Assembly: GCF_022605725.1 (NCBI RefSeq)
Contig: NC_065551.1
Coordinates: forward strand, 36,518,001-36,582,000
From: Anthonomus grandis grandis
Taxonomy: Eukaryota; Arthropoda; Insecta; Coleoptera; Curculionidae
Direction: 5' to 3'
Length of the DNA: 64,000 bases
Every line of letters begins with the position of its first letter. The first letter of the stretch is position 1. Positions 45,945 to 58,220 of this stretch are shown here, piece by piece. The notes below the pieces were generated by a model. The model saw only the letters and a list, made by a program, of their open reading frames with translations. It made no database searches and was not told the origin of the DNA. Position numbers and translations under genes: made by a program.

Positions 45945-48900
45945 AATCCATAGTGACAAAATGCTCATATCTCTGAACTCAAGAGAGTAAGAGGCTTGAA
46001 ATTTGGAACATAAATTCCTCTAAGAAAATCATTGGACACCTATTTCAGCGTTTTTTACAAAAATTAAAAAATTAGTAAAAAAACAATTTTGCAAGCTTAA
46101 AAAAATTGTTTTTTAATTCCAAGGGACAAAATGCTCATATCTCTGAACTCAAGAGAGTAAGAGACTTGAAATTTGGAACATAAATTCCTCTAAAAAAATC
46201 ATTGGACACCTATTTCAGCATTTTTCAAAAAAATATACAGAAAAAATGAAAAATAATTTTGCAAAATGAAAAATATTAAAAAAAAATAAATAAATTCAAA
46301 GAGTCAACATGCCCATATCTCTGAACTCAAGAGAGTTAGAGACTTGAAATTTGGAACATAAATTCTTCTAGTAAAACTATTGGATATCTATTTCAGCATT
46401 TTTCAAAAAAATGTACAGAAAAAGTGAAAAATAGTTTTGCAAAATGAAAAATATTTAAAAAAAAATAATAAATTCAAAGAGTCAACATGCTCATATCTCT
46501 GAACTCAAGAGAGTTAGAGACTTGAAATTTGGAACATAAATTCCTCTAAGAAAATCATTGGACACCTATTTCAGCGTTTTTTACAAAAATTAAAAAATTT
46601 GTAAAAAAACAATTTTGCAAGTTTAAGAAAATTGTTTTTTAATTCAAAGGGACAAAATGGTCGTATCTCTGAACTCAAGAGAGTTAGAGACTTGAAATTT
46701 GGAACATAAGTTCCTCTAAGAAAATCATTGGACACCTATTTCAGCGTTTTTTCCAAAAATTAAAAAATTAGTGAAAAAACAGTTTTGCAAGTTTAAAAAA
46801 ATTGTTTATTAATTCAAAGAGACAAAATACTCATATCTCTGAACTCAAGAGAGTTAGACACTTGAAATTTGGAACATAAGTTCCTCTAAGAAAATCATTG
46901 GACACCTATTTCAGCGTTTTTTCTAAAAAATTAAAAAATTAGTGAAAAAACAGTTTTGCAAGTTTAAAAAAATTGTTTGTTAATTTAAAGGGACAAAATG
47001 CTCATATCTCTGAACCTAATAAACTTATAGACCTAAAATTTGAAACGTAAATTCTTCTAATAAAATTATTGGATACCTATTTCAGCATTTTTCAAAAAAA
47101 TATACAGAAAAAATGAAAAATAATTTTGCAAAATGAAAAATATTAAAAAAAAATAAATAAATTCAAAGAGTCAACATGCCCATATCTCTGAACTCAAGAG
47201 AGTTAGAGACTTGAAATTTGGAACATAAATTCTTCTAGTAAAACTATTGGATATCTATTTCAGCATTTTTCAAAAAAATGTACAGAAAAAGTGAAAAATA
47301 GTTTTGCAAAATGAAAAATATTTAAAAAAAAATAATAAATTCAAAGAGTCAACATGCTCATATCTCTGAACTCAAGAGAGTTAGAGACTTGAAATTTGGA
47401 ACATAAATTCCTCTAAGAAAATCATTGGACACCTATTTCAGCGTTTTTTACAAAAATTAAAAAATTTGTAAAAAAACAATTTTGCAAGTTTAAGAAAATT
47501 GTTTTTTAATTCAAAGGGACAAAATGGTCGTATCTCTGAACTCAAGAGAGTTAGAGACTTGAAATTTGGAACATAAGTTCCTCTAAGAAAATCATTGGAC
47601 ACCTATTTCAGCGTTTTTTCCAAAAATTAAAAAATTAGTGAAAAAACAGTTTTGCAAGTTTAAAAAAATTGTTTATTAATTCAAAGAGACAAAATACTCA
47701 TATCTCTGAACTCAAGAGAGTTAGACACTTGAAATTTGGAACATAAGTTCCTCTAAGAAAATCATTGGACACCTATTTCAGCGTTTTTTCCAAAAATTAA
47801 AAAATTAGTGAAAAAACAGTTTTGCAAGTTTAAAAAAATTGTTTATTAATTCAAAGAGACAAAATACTCATATCTCTGAACTCAAGAGAGTAAGAGACTT
47901 GAAATTTGGAACATAAATTCCTCTAAAAAAATCATTGGACACCTATTTCAGCATTTTTCAAAAAAATATACAGAAAAAATGAAAAATAATTTTGCAAAAT
48001 GAAAAATATTAAAAAAAAATAAATAAATTCAAAGAGTCAACATGCCCATATCTCTGAACTCAAGAGAGTTAGAGACTTGAAATTTGGAACATAAATTCTT
48101 CTAGTAAAACTATTGGATATCTATTTCAGCATTTTTCAAAAAAATGTACAGAAAAAGTGAAAAATAGTTTTGCAAAATGAAAAATATTTAAAAAAAAATA
48201 ATAAATTCAAAGAGTCAACATGCTCATATCTCTGAACTCAAGAGAGTTAGAGACTTGAAATTTGGAACATAAATTCCTCTAAGAAAATCATTGGACACCT
48301 ATTTCAGCGTTTTTTCCAAAAATTAAAAAATTAGTGAAAAAACAATTTTGCAAGTTTAAAAAAATTGTTTATTAATTCAAAGAGACAAAATGGTCGTATC
48401 TCTGAACTCAAGAGAGTTAGAGACTTGAAATTTGGAACATAAGTTCCTCTAAGAAAATCATTGGACACCTATTTCAGCGTTTTTTCCAAAAATTAAAAAA
48501 TTAGTGAAAAAACAGTTTTGCAAGTTTAAAAAAATTGTTTGTTAATTCAAAGGGACAAAATGCTCATATCTCTGAACTCAAGAGAGTTAGAGACTTGAAA
48601 TTTGGAACATAAATTCCTCTAAGAAAATCATTGGACACCTATTTCAGCGTTTTTTCTAAAAAATTAAAAAATTAGTGAAAAAACAGTTTTGCAAGTTTAA
48701 AAAAATTGTTTGTTAATTTAAAGGGACAAAATGCTCATATCTCTGAACCTAATAAACTTATAGACCTAAAATTTGAAACGTAAATTCTTCTAATAAAATT
48801 ATTGGATACCTATTTCAGCATTTTTCAAAAAAATATACAGAAAAAATTAAAAATTGTTTTGCAAAATGAAAAATATTAAAAAAAAAATTAAATTCAAAGA

Positions 48901-49440
48901 GTCAACATGCTCATATCTCTGAACTCAAGAGAGTTAGAGACTTGAAATTTGGAATATAAATTCCTCTAAAAAAATCATTGGATACCTATTTTAGCATTTT
49001 TCAAAAAAATGTACAGAAAATGTGAAAAATAGTTTTGCAAAATGAAAAATCTCAAAAAAAAATTAAATTCAAAGAGTCAACATGCTCATATTATCTCCGA
49101 ACTCAAGAAAGTTAGAGACTTGAAATTTGGAACATAAATTCTTCTAGTAAAACTATTGGATACCTATTTCAGCATTTTTCAAAAAAATTTACAGAAAAAA
49201 TGAAAAATAATTTTGCAAAATGAAAAATATTTTAAAAAAAATAATAAATTCAAAAAGTCAACATGCTCATATCTCTGAACTCAAGAGAGTTAGAGACTTG
49301 AAATTTGGAACATAAATTCCTCTAAGAAAATCATTGGACACCTATTTCAGCGTTTTTTACAAAAATTAAAAAATTAGTGAAAAAACAGTTTTGCAATTTT
49401 AAAAAAAAGTAAATAAAACGAAAAACGAAATTCCAAGAGA
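45945..49440 (+). repeat. ~172-bp satellite, ~20 units, with 866-bp higher-order repeat
   Basis: Landmark ATGCTCATATCTCTGAACTC recurs every 170-179 bases (45961, 46131, 46309, 46488, 46658 and on). Each unit has AAGAGAGTTAGAGACTTGAA, then ATCATTGGACACC and ATTTCAGCGTTTTT. The variant GTCAACATGCCCATATCTC appears at about 46309, 47176 and 48042, offsets of 867 and 866, so five-monomer blocks were duplicated as units. The blocks are nearly identical. Edges, especially after 48720, are more diverged. Confidence 0.96.
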
Positions 49441-51709
49441 CCAAATCCTACTCTGTACTCTCTGTACTCAAAAAAGTTCAATACGTTCGTCAATTGTGGC
49501 AGACGTGCTTTTTTGAAATTCACAAAAAAATTATACCTCTTCATAAATACCCATTGTGTCTCATTTGACATTGAGACTATATAATAGCCGAGTATTTTTA
49601 GGCTCATCCTTTTAATTAATAAAATTCACCAATATTCGACCTCGACCTTAAAATACGCGTTTTTTTGCCACACAATCAGCATATTATTATTGAATCACAA
49701 AAAATTCATTTGGGTGGGTGTAATAATTTAAACTGGAAAAAAATAGGTTGGCTACAGCTGGGACCGCTTCAATAAACGCCATCATATTCTCTGATAACAC
49801 TAATATTTGGTTTTACAATAAAAAAATTCCCAGGAAACGACTTTTTAAGTCGAAACGCCATAACGTTCGATTCGATTGTCATAAAATTGAGATTTCTTGG
49901 AAAGAAATCCGTGAATAATCGCGTGAACTACTTTTCCATTTCAGTTCATATAAACAAATCGTTAATTGGGAGATTTTTTTTTTTTTAATAAACTTGCAAA
50001 TTATATGTTATGCATACAACATGAGATAAAATAATTTGTTTAGACTAATTATATTAATTATTAAATTATCGAAAATCAAATAGTAATATTGTATGCGAAA
50101 TTTACTTATGTAACGTAACATTACGTTTTTTCTTAAGACTTGTTAAATTTCTCTATGCATCTCTTTAATTTATTTAGTTTTTTTCTTTACATTTGTTTTT
50201 GTTTAGTTGCAGTAACTTTCAGTGTGTTCAGGCTTGTCTTACTTTTATTGATAGGCATCGACATAACTCTCTAGGCCATAAAGTCTCCAAAGCAATCAAA
50301 AGCGTCACTTTATGAGACTTATTTTCAAATTTATTAACGGTTTTCCTCAAAGTTGTCAGGTTTCTGAATGCGTTTCTTTAATTTCTTTAATGTTTCTGTA
50401 CTTTATTTAGTTTTTTTTTCTATTACGTTTATTGGTTTTTGTCTCTTGTGATAGCGACAATGCTACTTGTAGGATACTCTCTGAATACATCATTGATATT
50501 TAATTAATATACAGCAAATTTTTGTCGTTTTTATGCCTGGAATAGTTTCTAAGAATTTTAATAACTTTTTTACTATTAAAGATAGAAATATGAATTAAAA
50601 ACTGTTATTTAAAGCCAAATACAAAGAACATTTTTTAAAGAACGATAATTTTTAATGATCTTTTACTGATCTATGACCACAGGAACTCCTATAAAAAAAA
50701 CTTTCAATATTCCAGGCTCTCCTTGCACAAAAACCCTAATATCTGGTCTCATATTGTAAGGATTTGGATGATTTCTTCAATCTTAGTCTAAGGGAGCTTC
50801 AAAGCACCTTCCAATTCATTAAACACATGATTTTGAGCCCTAGAAGCCAAAATATTCACTGATCTTTGAGTGCAGGCACCTTTAATAGTACCTCTTCTTC
50901 TATAAGGATTTTATTGATTTCTCAATTGTAGTAGAAAGATCTTTCAAATTCGATAATTCAAAAGATTCCATGCAATATATAGAAGCTAAAAAATCTTTAC
51001 CAGTTGTGCCTCCCTTGACAGAAATCATTAAGGTACTTCATTGCACAATCTGTGGGCAATTTTTGAGTACTTTTTGGGTGTTTTATTTAAAGTTTTCATG
51101 CCTTTAAGAAGAGTTTTCGCTCAAAGCAGACCAGTTTCCTAATAAACGATTTCATATTTTAACCATTTTTTGTGGGGCCAATAGTTTCTTAGTTACAACC
51201 CACTACAGAAATTCTGAAAAAGATGTAGGATCAAATAAAACAATTCACCCTCTTTTTCCTTCATTTATTTACTTATAGAGATAGATTTACAAAAGATTGA
51301 CATTTAGAGACGCTAAGCTTGGACAGTCTTTTTCATGTATTAGGAGACAAAAGACACAGTAAGTAGCCTCTTCCGTTACTTAAATCTAAGAAAGGTTGTC
51401 TAACTTATCCCTATATACAGGGGTATACATTTCGAATAGTACTATACCAGGTACAAGACAGACCTAAATATTGCACGTTTAGGTTATTATTATTGAAGAA
51501 ATATCATAAAAAATCATTACTCTTGAAGGCAGTGACGATAGTCATGAAAAATAACCTACCTAATAATACTGAAAGTGAAATAAAACGGAGAACCGTGCAG
51601 TCCAGATTAGTGTTAGTTCATCACATTTAGAAGCTCGAATCTACGCCATATATGAGACCCAACAAGTTGATCAAAACTGAGCCTAATATAACGACGCCAA
51701 AGAAAACCT
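49441..51709. other. Unique AT-rich DNA with a decayed repeat piece
   Basis: At 50310-50420 TTATTAACGGTTTTCCTCAA and GCGTTTCTTTAATTTCTTTA mark a diverged piece of the 27205-29650 repeat. A minus-strand AATAAA at 51269-51264 might end the phosducin-like transcript. No gene otherwise. Confidence 0.4.
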
Positions 51710-52282
51710 TCAATCGCTATCGTCGGACTCATCCGCAGCCGAACTCTTGACCAATGCAGGGGTTAAACTTTTGTCCTCCAAAAGTCGGTGTTCGACTAGA
51801 AAGTTCTGTACGTCCTCCACTTCGAACCTCTCCCCCAGATCATCAGTGAGACGCACAAAGTTCTCAAGGCAACAAGTTGACGCGGGCACCCGGTCGGATT
51901 TGAACTTTTTACTCACTCCAGCTGTGGAGGCGATTATGGCCCCGAACTTCACCGTCTCGTAAATTTTCGAGAGTTTTTTGAGGCATTCGTTGAGGATCCT
52001 GCAGGGTTCCACGTGGTCCTCGTAGTAGACGTGAACGATAATCGTCACTGTTTTGTCTTCTTTGTCTATTGAGTCCAAGAACTCTTGACCCGTTCCCAAG
52101 AACACTATTTGCCCTAAAAAAGTAATAATAAAGGTACTTCAGAGGAGGTTCTTTAGGTTTCCTCGCGTGTTTTTACCGAATTTCTTCTTCAGATTGGCCT
52201 GGTGCATCAGCTCTTGCATCCGTTGCTTCTGGTAAGTGAGTAGGAAGTCGTCGTTTAACAGTTCGGCCAGTTCACAAGAAGC
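51710..52282 (-). CDS. Phosducin-like protein, C-terminal exons
   Basis: Two exons, 52282-52177 and 52113-51710, joined by a 63-base intron (GTAAAAAC to TTTTTTAG) with matching phase (G|GG). The product reads ELAELLNDDFLLTYQKQRMQ, ANLKKKFGQIVFLGTGQEFL, DSIDKEDKTVTIIVHVY, VKFGAIIAST, NFVRLTDDLGERFEVEDVQN and FLVEHRLLEDKSLTPALV, ending in an acidic ADESDDSD tail. This is the phosducin/PDCL thioredoxin-like domain, which acts with the CCT chaperonin in G-beta-gamma assembly. Two oddities: the segment after VPA, normally LLVYK-type beta strand, is replaced by STCCLE and is about five residues short; and the N-terminal part is absent, with an in-frame TGA at 52285. Earlier exons may lie upstream beyond the transposons, or this may be a truncated paralogue. 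Confidence 0.75.
52114..52176 (-). other. 63-nt GT-AG intron in the phosducin-like gene
   Basis: Donor TTCG|GTAAAA at 52177/52176 and acceptor TTACTTTTTTAG ending at 52114. The reading frame and family alignment (KKKFGQIVFL) are restored exactly across it. Its presence argues against a processed retrocopy. Confidence 0.85.
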
Positions 52283-52400
52283 TCAGGAGCCACAATGCAC
52301 TTTTGCTCTTTTGCTTGCGCATACGTAGTACGTACACGAACCTAACCTCAGTTTGTCTTTTGTGTATTGCGGTTATTTAATGTTAATTGTTTACGTTTCG

Positions 52401-52458
52401 TTTATGTATATTAATTATTCGTTTTTACAAGTAAGTAATACAAAGATTAAAGTATTAG
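52401..52458. repeat. Inverted partner of 57181-57234
   Basis: TTATGTATATTAATTATTCG then TTTTT, CAAGT and TACAAAGATTAAAGTATTA here are reversed and complemented at 57181-57234 with a few changes. The pair flanks the MITE and transposon A at distances of 30 and 190 bases, so it frames a 4.8-kb foldback. Confidence 0.75.
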
Positions 52459-52485
52459 ATTTTTAGACTTTTAGATTTTGAGCTA

Positions 52486-52947
52486 CAGGGTGGTAAAGTT
52501 TTAACAAAAAAATTATTTTTTTTTCGATAACTTAAATACCCCTGTAGATATTTGTCCAAAGATTGGTATGCAGGGTCTGTGTATCCAGAGCCATTTACCA
52601 ACATACTTTTAACATTTTTATGTACTCCAGTGGCGTGTGTGCGGGTTTTTTGCTGAAAACTTTTATAAAGAAAAATGGTACGCCACTGGTTTTTCTTGTA
52701 TAAAAAAAATATTTTTAAATTCCCGTTTTATTTGCAACATTTTTGATCCCTTGGACTTTGTCCGTTTGATGCACGGTTTTCGCACAAAAAATTAAAAACC
52801 ATTTTTCTACTTTGACTGATCGCTATAATTTAATGTAAATTAATTTATTTTATTTTTTTTGTTTAGGACCTATGTGTATAGGAACTTTTTTTCTTATTTT
52901 TATCCAAAGAACACTTTCCTGAATTTTGTCACAATATCAACACCCTG
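52486..52947. mobile_element. 462-bp MITE with CAGGGTG ends
   Basis: Begins CAGGGTGGTAAAGTTTT and ends CAACACCCTG, with TA on each side (52484-52485, 52948-52949). The terminal bases resemble those of the mariner at 42095. No coding frame. It sits just 5' of the phosducin-like exons. Confidence 0.7.
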
Positions 52948-53110
52948 TATACCAGACTAGTGATGTAAAATAATCAAATAACTACAAAGTAATCATTGCT
53001 AGTGAAGAATTTAAAAAATGAGTCCCGATTTATGAAATGTAATGTTAATTTGTGTTTCTTCTTTACATCAGTAATAACTCAGAATGTATAGGTTAAAATA
53101 AACTTTAGTA

Positions 53111-56100
53111 TAGTTCAGTTCAGAGATCTATTAGAATTTTTGATGTTCCGCGAATAGTACGTGTGCCGGTGTTGCTTGAATTGTCACACGACATGCATGT
53201 TTAAATCGCAAAATTTTATGCAGAAAGAGTCATAAAGTAATATTCTAAGCGATATTTAATCATTCCATAAAATAAATAAATGTTTTAAGCATTTTTTTAA
53301 GAATTTATACATTTGATTCCTAAAATTTGACTACATGCACCCACGTACTATTTTGTTAGACGTCTCACCTCAATCACAGTCACTCAAGCGTGAAAAGTTG
53401 CACAGGTCCGGCCTTAAAATTTATTTGTATTTAAATCTTTATTATTGGTGATCTTTCGGTTTAGTTTTATTTAGTTAGAAATTCAGGATAGTTGATAGCA
53501 AGATAATATTTTATTTAAATATAAGATTTAAGCACGTAAAATGAGTAACCAAAAATTTTAATTTAATAAATTTAGTTTTTAGCATCAGTGGGATGTTTAT
53601 AACAAGTGATGAGAGAATAGATGGTACGAATTACTTAGACCCATTTATTCTGTGGATTAAGGCATTAAAGATATACTTTTTGACACAAAAGGGAAAAATG
53701 TTTTGGTTTATCTTCAAATTTTATAATTTCCTTTTTTTGGGTATTGAGATTTATTTTATTTGGTGGTTATTATTAACGGGCATTTTGACTACCACATTCA
53801 ATGTCCTTTGTTATTGTTTTTTTTTTAATTAATACCTATTATGATATATTATTATAATCATATACTCATGAACACCCTCATCTCTATATATTTAGTACCA
53901 ACTTCTTTTTATAAAAAGTAATTATGTAGTCAGAAAAGTGGAAGTATATTTTTTAAATAAACTTTTACATTAAAAATCATCTAGCTGTCTATATCTTATG
54001 TGTGTAAAAGACACAAGTTTTACTTATAAAAAAAACACACTTTGCATCCTGAATGTAATATTTATTAATTTGTTTGCCTCATATATAGTTATTGTGCATA
54101 ATAGGAGAGATTAGATGAAAATTAACAAAAATAAATGCTTATACTAAAAACTAAAATTCTTATACAAAATCTTAAAATTACTCATTTGAATCTGACCCTT
54201 TTCTTTAGCAGTTTTTTCCATTAAGGAAGGAACCAGTTTCTTTGTTGCTGCTATGGATTTCAACTTCATCTCGCACAGTCGCAATAAAGCATTTGGATAC
54301 TAAAACAGATTTAAAAAGTGTACACCAGTAGCATAAATAATTTTTTTAAATTAAATTAATAATAAATTTACAATTTTTGTTTAAATAATTACAACTCAGA
54401 TGTAAAATAGGCTTTTTTCTCCAGTGAATTATGAAAGAAGTAGTCTTGCCTCTCTGAGACAGAACAAGTGTGGCAGTAACTGTAAAAAAAAAATTAAACT
54501 GGTGTTATAATGTCTCTATAAGATAAATCATGGACAAAAAATCATTAAATCAAAAATTTCAAAAAAAATCAAAAATTTAAACTTGTTTAATTAATAAAAA
54601 AAGGTTTTCTTACTATGGCAAAAAAGGGACTTTCCCAGAGAATGCAGGAAGAAGCAGTCTTTATTATGTCGCTGAAGGACAAACAGAGGCAGTAAACTGT
54701 AAAAAAAAATTGTAACTTGTTTAATTAATTAAAAAAGCGTTTTCTTACCATATGCAACAATAACTAGTTTAGCCACAGATCTTCAATTTCTGCATCAGAT
54801 TCATCATTATCCCAGTTTATAATGAAACGGTGGCCTCCATTCAAAATAATCTGATGAAAATTACGATATTCCTCTTCATATCTTATAATTTTTCCTCAGA
54901 CTTTCTCCACTCTTCCTCTCCTAAATTCATAACTTCCTCCTTAATCAAATTTATAACTTTTTTATCAAATTGTGGATACTTATTTTTCCTGCGAATTCTC
55001 CTTTTTAGTTATCTCCAAATCAACTCGATAGGATTAAATACACAATAATATGGAGGAAGTCTGAGGACAGTATGACCATACTTTTTAGCTATGTTATCTA
55101 CTACATACTGCTTTTCTCATGATTTGGTATTTACAATTTCCAATAATTGTTTCTTTGTATAAGATTCATGAAAATAGAGATCATGTTTTAATAAAAATGT
55201 CTCAATTTCCAATTTATGTGAAGATGTGTTTGGGATTTTCTCAGAAAGCCTTGAATGGTATGATGCATTATCCATAACAATGACACTGTTTTCCTTTAAA
55301 TTTGGAATTAATGTTTTCTCAAACCAGGTTTCAAATATATCTGCATGCATGTTTCTATGATAGTCCACATTCAGCACTCTTCTATTTTTTTGCCACACAA
55401 TTTCAGTCCATCTTTCCCCAACCTTCTTTTGAACCACAATGAATAATGATTATCCGAGATCCTCTGTTCGGTGGAACATCTTTTAGGACACATTTGTTAG
55501 AACTATCAGTCCAACCCTTTTTTGCCATGTCATGTGTATCATACCAGGTTTCATCTAAATAATATATGGATCTTTCTTCCTCCCGATTTTTTTTAATATT
55601 TTCCAAATATTCTATACGCCACCTGATAATTCGAGTACTTTCCATTACAGCAGCCCTTTTGTTAACCATCTTAAATTTGAATCCAAGTTTTATTAGGTAT
55701 CTCCGCAAGGTTGAGACTGTGAAATGTTTGTCCCTTGCCGATAAGGTGTCCTTAACCATCTCTATAGTTGGAACCTCGTTGTTTTTGTATTTAGAATACA
55801 CAACTTCCCTTAGCAGTTTGGCAATGTCCATGTCAAGTCCCTTTGATTGTCCTGCATCTTTCCTTTTTTTTCTGTCTTTAATCCCTTTTTTTACAAAATA
55901 GCATATTGTACTATATGGAACCCCTGTTAAAAACGCTGTTTTTTGCAAAGCACTACAATCATTTGTGATCTGAGGATCATTCCTTAGATTGTTATAGACA
56001 TTTAAACAAATTTGTTTGGCGTCTGTACTTAAACAATTACGTTTTAAAACCCCTTGATTTTCCCCTATAGCTTTTACTTCCCTGGCTTCTTCCTCTGCTA

Positions 56101-56994
56101 CCTCAACACAAGAAAATGAACCATCAGAATTATATGAGTCTAAATCACTGTCCAGATCACTCTTACTGTTTTCACCACAAATATTTTTGTCCTTTTTGTG
56201 CACCCACGGTCTTCATAAGCCGGCACAAACACTGTCCTCTTCATTTGCCAAATTTTCCTGCCTATTTTCCCAGGGTCGAAACATTTTAAGGTCTTTAAGT
56301 ATAATATTAAAACAAATCCACAAACGTAAAGAAAAAAACACACTTCCTCACATTAAAAACTGCAAAAAATTTAGACGAATACAGGCCAAATTCTAAGTTC
56401 TCCACTTTAATAAACGTGTAAAAAAGCAAAACCGGCAAAACACAGCAAATAATAACCTCACATGACTCCCCCCAACTATTAAAGGTGATAGACCCATCCG
56501 TAAAGATCTCTTTAAAAACACGACGAAAATAATACAAAAACGGTCCAAAAATTTATCTGCGTACGGCCCCGTAATCCTTAAAATCAGTGGGATAGAGAGA
56601 GATACACAATCACTTAAAATAGGAATCCCCAGATCGTAGGTGTTTTATCTTTGTTTAATAGACTAGCTAAAAAGAGGTGACAGTCTGGGAGTGCTGCAAG
56701 TGTTTAAAATGATTTGTAAAATGCTTGGATTTTAGTCCGCGGTCAATTTTTTGATATTATTTTCTTGTGATATTATTTTCTTTTTAAAAATTGATATTTT
56801 CGAAGGACAAATAAAAAATAGTGTACAACATGGGGTTTTATGTATATTTAAAATGATTTCATAGATAAATTATATAAAATTTTGCCATTTAAACATGTAT
56901 ATCATGCGACAATAAATACGACATAGACGCACGGACTAGTTAGTGCGGCATCTGCGACACATCAAAGATTCTAATAGATCTCTGAACTGGACTT
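53111..56994 (-). mobile_element. DDE transposon with TA duplication, copy A
   Basis: Ends read TAGTTCAGTTCAGAGATC at 53111 and the complement of AAGTCCAGTTCAGAGATCTA at 56994. TA flanks both ends (53109-53110, 56995-56996). Similarity between the inverted ends continues for about 130 bases, including CATGTTTAAAT and GCAAAATTTTAT. A degenerate transposase occupies the middle, minus strand. Copy B at 58424 shares both ends at about the same level. Confidence 0.88.
54800..56343 (-). pseudogene. IS630/Tc1-mariner-like transposase, about DD82E spacing
   Basis: From about 56203 a 266-codon frame reads CLSTDAKQICLNVYNNLRND, TAFLTGVPYSTICYFVKKG (helix-turn-helix), TVSTLRRYLIKLGFKFKMVN and IYYLDETWYDTHDMAKKGWT (first catalytic Asp). 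After a frameshift near 55420 it continues ERWTEIVWQKNRRVLNVDYH and SVIVMDNASYHSRL (second Asp). A TGA follows NTKS (about 55114), then LPPYYCVFNPIELIW (catalytic Glu, about 55030) and another stop. About 81 residues separate the second Asp and the Glu, far more than the usual 34-41. Text at 56343-56204 (KIGRKIWQMKRTVFVPAYED) may be the original N-terminus in another frame. Confidence 0.85.
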
Positions 56995-56996
56995 TA

Positions 56997-58012
56997 AATT
57001 TGAACGTTGAACCGCCTCGCTTGAAACTGACTTCCAAGTAACATTAAATAGAAATAAAATTAAGGAATCATTTCTACTTACTAGGATGAATTTTTTTTGC
57101 ATGAGCTCCCAAATTAGAACTTTTGGAATAATGTTTATTGCAAAATGTTTTAGTCTCCATTCTAAACACGTAATTCGACTTTAATACTTTAATCTTTGTA
57201 TCACTTGCAAAAACGAATAATTAATATACATAAGCCCTAAGGAAAAATGTGGTTTTTTTAGGAACCCAATTTTTTTTCCTCCTTCCAACATTTTTTAAAG
57301 AACGATCATTTTAAAAATTTCTAATGGGATCAACTGTGCATTTTTACATATTTCATATTGTCAATTTTTTTTCAATTACAAATAACTTAAAATACTTACA
57401 TACGTAATCAATAAAAAATCAGGAATATGTGACGCTGAATCAGTCAACATTTCTGATAGTTTAACGTCAAACAGGATATCTTATCTTATTTTAAATACAA
57501 CCAGTAATGTCCTGGTGATTCGTCAAAGAAATCTTCTGACGCCACATGGTTCACGAATGTTTCGTCAGAACGTGATTTCTTTGAACTCATCCAAGCGGTT
57601 CATCTAAATATAGACAGATATTAAGAAATAAGCACCGCACTTATAGCGATCCTAAATGAAATTTAACAAATTTCCATAACCATAAACAATAATAATTTAC
57701 GTACGCAAAGTTATGGTCGGCTTGAAGGCCTGTTTTTGCGTTTCAAGTATCACTTACGCGTTATATATATGTATATGGCTACCGCGGTTTGTTTATAAAT
57801 ATTTCGCATTTTAACATTGAAGGAGCATTTTATAATGCACGAACCGTATATATGCTATACGCTGCCTCTTTTTATGTATTTTATCTGCGATGCGTAACCT
57901 TTTAACGCGTTGCAAATTTATAAATAAAGCTGTTAATTTTTTTTTTATACCAAGGATATCGGAGACGTAAATACAACCTATTTTTATTATTATTATTATA
58001 ATGAGTCAAAAG
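56997..58012. other. Unique DNA, nothing firm
   Basis: Holds the inverted partner repeat at 57181-57234. Otherwise unique AT-rich sequence without a recognisable gene. Confidence 0.4.
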
Positions 58013-58220
58013 TACAGGGTGGTCCAGCCGAAGTTCTGCCATTTGTATATTTAATTTTTTTTAATTTTCAAGACTCTCTTATCTTTTATTTTTGTTTTTA
58101 ATTGTCCAATGATTTTATTAGAGAAATATGGATTCTAAATTGTAGGTCTTCGAGATAAATAAACTTTTTCGAGTTCAGAGTATAATAAATCTCTTTATAT
58201 CATCGGTTCTTCGTCACAGA
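58013..58220. repeat. Solitary TACAGGGTGG element holding a satellite-like core
   Basis: Starts TACAGGGTGGTCCAGCCGAA, a transposon-like end. About 90 bases later GTCCAATGATTTTATTAGAG and GTTCAGAGTATA follow, which on the minus strand match the TCATTGGAC and TATCTCTGAAC blocks of the ~170-bp satellites, with many changes. The GACACCTATTTCAGCG box itself is cut off. No right end was recognised. Confidence 0.5.

Noticed and set aside
51710..52282. Processed retrocopy of a phosducin-like gene
   Set aside because: A GT-AG intron of 63 bases with correct phase is retained.
53593..53832. 79-codon hydrophobic frame in transposon A
   Set aside because: The sister copy B has the same DNA with changes that disrupt the frame, so it is non-coding transposon sequence.
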